A stretch of 64,000 bases of DNA from Euonymus europaeus (Eukaryota; Streptophyta; Magnoliopsida; Celastrales; Celastraceae). Position numbers and translations under genes: made by a program. The stretch spans positions 15,546,022-15,610,021 of the forward strand of contig OY756967.1 of assembly GCA_963580455.1 (NCBI GenBank), given 5' to 3'. The notes under the pieces were generated by a model. The model made no database searches, was not told the origin of the DNA, and saw nothing but the letters and a program-made list of their open reading frames with translations. How positions within the stretch are numbered: position 1 is the stretch's first letter; every line of letters begins with the position of its first letter. This document shows positions 57,151 through 64,000 of the stretch, piece after piece.

Positions 57151-57156
57151 AGTTTT

Positions 57157-57176
57157 TGGCCCCGTTGCCGGGGATT
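57157..57176 (+). other. Primer-binding site (tRNA-Asp) of the Athila-like element
   Basis: TGGCCCCGTTGCCGGGGATT differs at one base (C for G at position 5) from the complement of the plant tRNA-Asp 3' end, the primer typical of Athila. Confidence 0.9.
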
Positions 57177-57266
57177 GACGCAACATGTTTTTTTGATATT
57201 CATATAGGTTAACTTTGGTACTAATTTGGATTTTATTTTTGTTCTACTACCTCAGGTTCTCTTATC

Positions 57267-58460
57267 TTGTTTATGAGCTTGGGGCGACGTACTTTGAGCT
57301 TGGATTTGACTGGTTTGGATCCAGAGATTGAAAGAACGTTGAGAGTTATTCGAAGAAGGCAAGGGCAAACTGTGAGTCAAGAAGAAGCTATGGCTGAAAA
57401 TCGAAACAGAGAGCCTCCTGCGCAAGTGAATCCTCATGGAGTGAATCCCGACATAGCTGAGCATGTTGGAGGGGTGAACCCAGTTGTTGGTGACAATAAT
57501 GGAGTAGTGGGTCCAGCGTTGAGAACACTTCGTGATTATGCCATGCCTACGATGGATGCATCTCCTTCTAGTATTCTTTGTCCAACAATTTCAGCAAATA
57601 ACTTTGAGATCAAGCCGGCGCTTATCACTATGTTTCAAAATTCATCAATGTATTGTGGTCTTCCTCTGGAGGAACCGAATAACCATCTCATGTCGTTCTT
57701 GGAGATTTGTGACACTGTCAAATATAATGGTGTTCCAAGAGATGCAATTCTATTGATGCTTTTTCCTTTCTCTCTTAAGGACAAGGCGAAAGCTTGGTTA
57801 TTGGCAAAACTAGCATCATCTATCACAACTTGGGAAATCCTTGCACAAAAATTCTTGGCAAAGTTCTTTCCTCCCTCGAAGACTGCAAAAAACCGCAATG
57901 AGATTTTAAATTTCAACCAACGTGATCAAGAGCCTTTTAATGAGGCATGGGATAGATTCAAGGAGACTTTGAGAAGATGCCCTCACCATGCCATTCCAGA
58001 GTGGTTACAACTCCAAACATTCTACAATGGGCTGAACTTTTCTTCAAGATCAACGGTAGATGCTGCAGTAGGAGGATCTTTGCATAAGAAGACTCTACTA
58101 GAGGCTCAAGAGCTACTTGATGAAATAGCTTCAAATTGATGTTTATGGCCAACTGAGAGACTTGCACCGACTAGGCTAGCTGGAGTTTATGATGTTGATG
58201 CTATCGCAAATTTAAATGCACAATTGGCCACTATGTCAAAGAGGTTGGATACATTCAGTGTCAATGCAGTGCAAGGTAATCCGGGAGCTCAGAATCAGTT
58301 GGGTATGCAAGGGTCTTCAAGCATATGTTGTGACTATTGCAATGGAAATCATGTAAGTGCATACTGTGAAGCCGGAAATCCTTTTGCTAAAGATGAACAA
58401 GCAAATCAAATCGGGAGTTTCAGCAGGCAACGCAATGACCCCTATTCAAACTTCTACAAA
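57267..58460 (+). pseudogene. Athila-type gag with zinc knuckle
   Basis: One frame from 57,267 gives a basic N-terminus (MSLGRRTLSLDLT after the first residues), then the capsid: NNFEIKPALITMFQNS, NNHLMSFLEICDTVKYNGVP, LFPFSLKDKAKAWL, TTWEILAQKFLAKFFP, RNEILNFNQRDQEPFNEAWD, RFKETLRRCPHHAIPEWLQ and FYNGL. These are the retrotransposon-gag signatures of Athila. A single TGA at 58,137 interrupts after LLDEIASN. The frame then continues WPTERLAPTRLAGVYDVDAI and a small CCHC knuckle (CDYCNGNHVSAYC, near 58,335-58,375). Coding stops at YSNFYK (58,460), where filler DNA begins. Apart from the TGA this gag is almost complete, unlike the rest of the window. Confidence 0.92.
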
Positions 58461-58474
58461 AGTATTAAAAAAAT

Positions 58475-58853
58475 ATCAAAAGTATTAAAAAAATTATAAG
58501 GAAGAGTTACCATTAGATGTGTTCAAGAAATGAGCATACTACTCCCTCATCATGTCCTTGAATTCTAATGCATGTTATTCATTCTTGTGCATATGTGAGT
58601 GAATCTAAAAAACTTGTTAGATCAAGATATAACATAAAGTAAGAGATTGACTTTCCCTAGGTTGTCAAATATGGATCCTTTGATACTTTTATGTATATGC
58701 AAGTAACGTACAAGATTAACCCCCTTTTATTGCAAAAGGTGAAACCTTTGTATTCATGGAAATTTTCACAGTCAAGCTTATAAAGCTCCCTTTATTTGTA
58801 GAGATACATACCTCTTATGCTTAGGTGGCTCTCTTTATTCAAGAGATACATAG
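58475..58853 (-). repeat. Second copy of the Athila left flank
   Basis: 379 bp, nearly identical to 55,351-55,729, then continuing past the insertion point ('acatagcttttt') as in 19,505 and below. It therefore represents an uninterrupted allele. Confidence 0.9.
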
Positions 58854-59218
58854 CTTTTTAAAAAAATACATTTCACATAGCCCTTTCTATTGCATCAAGT
58901 TTCCTAAGGAACTATTCAATAGACCAATCAGGACAAATCTCAAACATTATGTCAATCAAACTTCTCAAGAAGAGATTTGTTAAAAACAATATATTACTAA
59001 CAAAATCATCTTTTCAATTTCATGAACAGATTAACCATTAAACAATTAACACATGCAAAGGTAGCATCAAACAATCAATGCTTCAGTCATATATCAATAA
59101 TTAAATCACATCATATGTTACATCAAGCTACATGAAAATTTATTATATTGTAATCACCTCTAATTCTTTTCTTAGAACAAAAATCGTAGTTTATCTAAGA
59201 GTTTTGTAAAAATATTGG
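58854..59218 (-). repeat. Inverted copy of 19,153-19,505 (copia 3' region)
   Basis: It follows 19,505 down to 19,153 and ends 'aatattgg' at the LTR, the complement of 'ccaacatt' beside element A. Confidence 0.9.
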
Positions 59219-61007
59219 TGTAGTACCCCATTTTTGTCTAGGTAGAGTTTTTTTTTTTTTTTTTTTTTAATTGATTGTTAATTAACCAAAAAAATAACAA
59301 AAAAAGAAGAAGCAAGCCCAAGCCCTATTATAGCATACCCCTAGTCCAAATACTTACTTAAGCCAAAATGTCTAAAACCCAACTCATGTCCATTACTACC
59401 CACTCATGCCTGTGTCACCACTCCCTGGCTCAACCATTACACTCTGCCTCACCATAACCATCACCTCCAACTGCCATAAAAACCTCGACACACAACTCAA
59501 CCATGGCACACTGCCTCACCATTATAACCGGACCTCATTTGGACAAAAAATAGGGAAAAAACCACCACAACCTCTGAAACGGAAAATCATCCTCCTCACA
59601 AAACCATCATCCCAGAATCACTCAGGAGCTTCTCCTTTTATCATCATCACCAAGCCACCATCGAACCACCCACCAGAACCCCTATCATCACCTACCCGAT
59701 TTTCCTCTCTTTGGCCAAAAAAGCCATCATCAACTACAACACACCAGAGGAGCATCCGGAAATTGATCTCAAAGGAGACCTCATTTGGACGAACAACTCA
59801 GTCACCACCAAAAACCATAAGCACCCATTCCTCTTCATCTCTCATTGGAGACACATGGAGGGAGGGGAGGACTCATTCGCTTCATCTTCCTCAACCTGAA
59901 CGAGACCCACCACCTCCAGGATCTACTGCTCAGCCACTCAATCTCCTGAAAAAACCTCCACATCAAACCCACTCTGGACATTTTCTGCTGCTCTTTCACT
60001 CTCCTCCCTGCCCCGCTCCCTGCCATCTCTGACATCTCTGGCCTCACACCCTGCAAGGAGTACAAGCACTTTGCCAAGCATGAGAAGCAAGGGCTCAAAA
60101 AGTTTGAATCTTCATTAAAGCTTCATGAGCCTTGGACCCCGATCCCTAGCCTGACCCAATCGAAGCATATCATTTCTCCAGTAGGGAGACGAATCTAGCT
60201 CGAGACACCGTTGCTGAAATGGAAGACAGAAGATAAATAGAAAACTTGTCACTGGCCTTTCAAGGATGCAACTCTCGGAGACTGTCGCCATTGGAGTTGG
60301 GGATTGCCAATAGGGAGACCTCTGGAAGGTCATGTGAAAGAGGAAAAAAAAGAAGATGGAAAATGGTCTTGGGTTTGAATGTGGTTATGGGTATTGGATT
60401 GTTACATATTAGGCTGGTTTGTGTGACATAAAATGGTTTGTTTTTCATGAGGGGCCAACTGTTATGATTTTTAATTTGGGCCTTTTTGTACATGGTTGTT
60501 TGGGTCTCTAAAGGATTGTTTAGAATTTTTATCTTTGGCTTTTGTTTATAATGTTTAGGTTTTGTAAATAATTTTTGGGCCTTTTAGATATTGTTTAAGT
60601 TTTAATTAGCAAGTTTAGGTCATTTTGGTGTTTTTATTTTTAATTTTGTTTTTGATGTTTTTGGGTTCATGTTCATGTAATATGTAAATGATGAAGATAA
60701 AATAGTGAACGAAAATGCATGCATGTTATTTTAGGTTGTTAGAAGCATGTCGGCATTTTATTGTTTGCAAATTTTAATTTACTTATTTTTTGAGATTTTA
60801 TTTTATTAAAAATGGTGCAACGCGAAAATAATTGACTCAAGCCGTCTCGCTATATAAAAAATAATTTACTACCATAATTGGTAGTTTTTCCAAATAAAAT
60901 ACCATAAGTTTGTATTCCAAACCCAAACTTGTATTTAAATATCATAAGTTGGTATCTTAAATTCAAGTATTTTCTACTTCAAGTATTTTCTACCACAAGT
61001 TGGTAAT
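59219..61007 (+). repeat. Element A' 5' LTR (inverted copy), truncated
   Basis: It starts TGTAGTACCCC and follows 19,152 down to about 17,390. A poly-T run is at 59,249-59,268. The last ~630 bp of the LTR, the primer site and the 5' internal region of A are deleted. The plus-strand ORF 59,406-60,032 (208 aa, low-complexity) matches 18,531-18,974 and is not called a gene. Confidence 0.88.
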
Positions 61008-61375
61008 ACATGGTGTTCATATTTAATGACAGTAAATTGGATACACACCAAAACTGGGGCGGTTTTTGGTGCGGTCTTTATGTTATCATATATTTCACCA
61101 TGATGAATTTTGGTCTGAAGAAGAAGCCTATTGGCAAATATGGAAGGTTTGGGGACTCCCTCACTCAAGTTTAGATTTGATCATTGCTAATTGGGTACAC
61201 ACCAAAACTGGGATAGTTTTGGTGTCATCTTTGAATTGTCACATATTTCATCTTAGAGAAGTTCAATTTCTCTTTCCCTTCTGTGACTTTCAAAAATTAT
61301 TTTATGCATTTTTCCTAAATGAGTTTTCGCATGTCACTCATCATTTCCAATTAAATACTGTGAAGTTATTCATTC
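61008..61375 (+). repeat. Element A' internal sequence with hairpin pair
   Basis: Inverse of 13,795-13,430. Hairpins at 61,046-61,071 and 61,199-61,225 (ACACCAAAACT with AGTTTTGGTGT). It ends 'gttattcattc' at the solo LTR. Confidence 0.88.
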
Positions 61376-62633
61376 TGTGACGCCCCGGTCCGGGCACTCC
61401 ACGGGTGCCCTCCGGCACCGTCCTAGGCCACTAGTGCGATCATCCGGAGGATCGAAAATCCGGCGGCATCTCCCCGTATGTCGAAGAGTCCCCGCCTGCA
61501 TCAGAAACGCGCAGCAATATATATACAATCCATCGCACTAGCAACCTAGCTAGGCCTCAGGCCTCAATCACATGCAATCCTGATCCTAGGGCCTCAGGCC
61601 ATCCACTACCAGCATGCACAAACTGATAGTATAAACACATGAACAAGTTCATCATATCATATAACCAAAATCATCAATACTCAGCATACATCAATGCATA
61701 CACCCTCTGGTGCCAATGGTTATAACAATACCATGAACAAACATTCATACATCATATTCAAAATACGTGCTTAGAGTACATCTCTGGCACCCTCATCCTA
61801 CCCAGGGCCATCCATGTCACATCCCGCTCTCACTGATCCGCTCCACTGGTACCTGTACCTGTACCAGTATCACCTGTGGGGAGGAAAAGAAAGTAGAGAG
61901 TGAGCAAGAAGCTCAGTAGGGTAAGAGTATAAGAGAACAAAGGCAGAATCCGAACAGTAGGCTATGCAGCAATATGAGAACTACTACATGCACGTATACT
62001 CAACAATCACATAAAACATCAATCCGGGCAATCCCCTCAATGAGCAAACCTCATCGATACCATGGCTCATTCCATGTAATATCAAACGTGAGCAAAGCTC
62101 ACCACATCAACTCATCAATATCATGGTCGCTAACCGTGTCATATTGAATAGGAGCAAACTCCCCAACATTAACGCTCTTGGATTACCCGGTTGCATGAAC
62201 CTATCATGTGACGACCGTGCCCTGCATCGACAGCCCTCAGGCCCGCTAGGCGCCACGTGTCTCACATTCAAGCTCTATGGGCCCCACCCCCAACCTCTCT
62301 GGCGCTCGCAAGCCACCCGGGTTGTTGCATGGCTTAGCTGGTAGCATATGGTGCCATGTGCCCTATGTTAAAGGCTGGGGGTCAGGAGTTCTACTCCTAC
62401 CAGCAACAACCCGGGGGGCACGGTCGTCACATATCACGCCCGCACCATTCCAAGCAAGGTCCCTCATCAACCAAACCTCTAGTGCGTTACCTTATATGGA
62501 GTTCACATGACTTAGTGGTAACTCTCATCACCTTGTCATCCCTCCAAGTAGCTTTCAAGTAACCTAAGGAGCCCCGAGTCCATACCCGGTCCCCAATGCA
62601 ACGCTAATGCATTTATGTCATGTCATGCCGAAA

Positions 62634-62635
<2 letters not shown>

Positions 62636-62687
<52 letters not shown>
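62636..62687. repeat. (AT)n microsatellite
   Basis: About 26 uninterrupted AT units inside LTR H. A shorter one lies at 62,698-62,712. Confidence 0.95.
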
Positions 62688-62690
<3 letters not shown>

Positions 62691-63597
62691 CATCCTACAT
62701 ATATATATATATACATAACTACCATGATGCATGAACGGAAATCACATCGTGCCCATAGGTGATGGAACACACACAATTGGGTCATGCAACATCAGGAAAT
62801 ACAACATTCCACAAGCATGGTTCGTTTCCCCTTAGAAGCAATTAAGGCGGAAACACAAATAGGATGACCAATGAGGAATCGATACGCTCTTTAAAATATT
62901 TAGAACAACGATAAAAAGGATGGTTGGAAATCCCCTACCTCGTGTCGAGAAATTCACAATTCTCACAATTAGGGTTTTAACCCCCGTTTCACCAACCTAA
63001 CAATTTCACACAATGTCATACTCATTTAATCACCCAAACATTTTAATATATCATATCAATCATGAATTAAAAAACTAAATTGAGAAAACTTACTTTCTCT
63101 CTCTAGGGTTCCTCTCAAACCTCCAAACCTCCACCTTATGAAACTCAACTCTAATACAAGAATCAAACCTACATATACAACCACATATGACCCTAAATCA
63201 ACATATCTCAACCATAGGAATCAACTCTACACAAAACTAACAAGATCTACTCGAAAACCCTAGAAATGAAATAATGAAGAATCTTACCTCCAAAGCTTGA
63301 ATCTTCCTTGAATCCTCTCTAAATCTCCAAAACCAAGCTTCAATCTCCAAGAATCACCTCAAATACTCTTCTCTCTCCAGAATCGTCTCTCTCTCTCTTT
63401 AGAACTGAAACCAACCAAAAATCCCTCAACTGGCTTGCTGGAGCCCTTTTAGAAAAATCGGGTTGCGCCTAGGCGCTCTGGCCTTACTTAAGGAACCAGA
63501 GACGCTGCTCTGGGCCCCATCCTGGGCGTGTGGGGATTTCGCGCCCAGGCAAGGTGCGCCTAGGCGCCTCTGCGCCTACTTCCATTCCTATCTTCCA

Positions 63598-63896
63598 TTG
63601 GACTGGGCGCATCGCCTAGGTGCCATGTGGTGCGCCCGGTCCAGATTGAATTGTTCTTTCCTGCGTGCCCTTCTGGTGCTTGCTGGACTAGGCGCCCCGA
63701 GGTGCTCCTAGTCCAGTTTCTCCTCCTCTGGTCTCCCTTTTTGCTTCTCAACCACTGGTGCTCACTAGACTAGGCGCTGCGCCTAGGCGCCCTGAGGTGC
63801 GCCCAGTCCAGTGCCTCTTCTTCTGGTATTCTTCCTCACTTGCCTCTCACTGAACTAGGCACAGCGCCTAGGTGCCCCCTAGTGCGCCTAGTCCAA
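63598..63896. repeat. Tandem hairpin units in LTR H U3
   Basis: Four units, period 82-86 bp (starts near 63,598, 63,684, 63,766, 63,851). Each pairs GGACTAGGCGC-like and GCGCCTAGTCC-like ends around a CCTAGG core. Two further GCGCCTAGGCGC palindromes sit at 63,465 and 63,556. Confidence 0.8.
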
Positions 63897-63956
63897 TTTT
63901 CCCCTTTTGTTCAGAACTCAAAAATTCTCAAAAAAATTTTGGGTCAGGTTTTCACA

Positions 63957-64000
63957 CTTTCCTTCGGATCGGTCACTTGTTTTCTTCATTTTCATATCCC
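63957..64000 (+). repeat. Element A' internal sequence, continues past the window
   Basis: 'ggatcggtcacttgttttc' onward is the inverse of 13,425-13,382 and resumes the sequence left at 61,375. Confidence 0.85.

Larger units (their letters stand above)
55730..58457 (+). mobile_element. Athila-like Ty3-gypsy element, 3'-truncated
   Basis: 5' LTR (55,730-57,150), tRNA-Asp primer site, and gag up to just past the zinc knuckle; then the element stops. No pol or 3' LTR. The right junction consists of a 20-bp tandem filler and a second copy of the left flank. Confidence 0.88.
61376..63956 (-). repeat. Solo LTR H (chromovirus-like family)
   Basis: 2,581 bp. The minus strand starts TGTGAAAACCTGACCC and ends GGACCGGGGCGTCACA. 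Internal order matches the G-family LTRs ('ggcggcatctccccgtat', 'cctagctaggcctcagg', 'actgatccgctcc', 'ccgagtccatacccgg'), but the sequence is well diverged. Flanks CATTC and CTTTC fit a 5-bp duplication with one later change. No internal region: a product of LTR-LTR recombination. ORFs at 62,123-62,562 and 63,463-63,751 are incidental. Confidence 0.88.

Noticed and set aside
57157..57176. tRNA-like sequences at 57,157, 25,740 and 10,346 as tRNA genes
   Set aside because: Only the complement of a tRNA 3' end is present at the primer-site position; no cloverleaf can be drawn.
62123..62562. Overlapping ORFs in LTR H as a gene
   Set aside because: Inside a solo LTR, in competing frames, and with no family resemblance.

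Overview
This window is plant nuclear DNA, most likely from a eudicot. It is AT-rich and consists almost entirely of transposable elements inserted into one another. I find no intact host gene, no rRNA, tRNA or CRISPR array, and nothing bacterial. The evidence is LTR pairs with TG...CA ends, target-site duplications (TSDs), primer-binding sites (PBS) matching plant tRNAs, polypurine tracts (PPT), decayed gag/pol reading frames of Ty1-copia and Ty3-gypsy lineages, and one CACTA (En/Spm) DNA transposon. The species cannot be named from this sequence.

Left part (1-21,907). A decayed Ty1-copia pol (150-1,328) and its 3' region are split by element A (1,579-19,152, minus strand). Element A is a non-autonomous, TAT/Ogre-like LTR element with about 2.3 kb LTRs, a tandem array beside its PPT, and an apparent captured host-gene fragment (14,360-14,884). 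Element A in turn holds a chromovirus-type LTR (4,768-6,925) and a second, internally deleted chromovirus G2 (7,075-12,511). G2 is flanked by a 527-bp duplicated segment, and that layout points to ectopic recombination. A 522-bp MITE lies in the copia 3' region (20,043-20,564).

Middle (21,908-48,734). Element B (21,913-48,729, minus, TSD GATAG) is a relative of A. It is inserted in the gag region of another copia copy. Its 3' LTR is interrupted by a full-length but dead chromovirus G1 (23,674-39,914, plus, TSD TTGGA). G1's pol is interrupted by a 7.2-kb CACTA element (30,262-37,423). The order of insertion is therefore copia, then B, then G1, then CACTA. B carries two decayed open reading frames on its own sense strand that resemble the 'putative plant transposon protein' family of TAT elements, and no reverse transcriptase.

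Right part (48,735-64,000). Two inverted copia gag copies (48,735-50,954 and 53,165-54,543) surround about 2.1 kb of unrelated sequence. From 54,546 to the end the window is an inverted, rearranged copy of 13,380-20,710. It contains a truncated Athila element (55,730-58,457; LTR, tRNA-Asp PBS, gag) and a solo LTR of a third chromovirus-like family (61,376-63,956).

None of the elements encodes an intact polyprotein. I see no novel multi-gene system. The most interesting signals are structural: covarying short palindromes in the A-type LTRs, a variable GC-rich palindrome module at one position in the chromovirus LTRs, conserved hairpin pairs, a two-monomer higher-order array, and a captured membrane-protein fragment.
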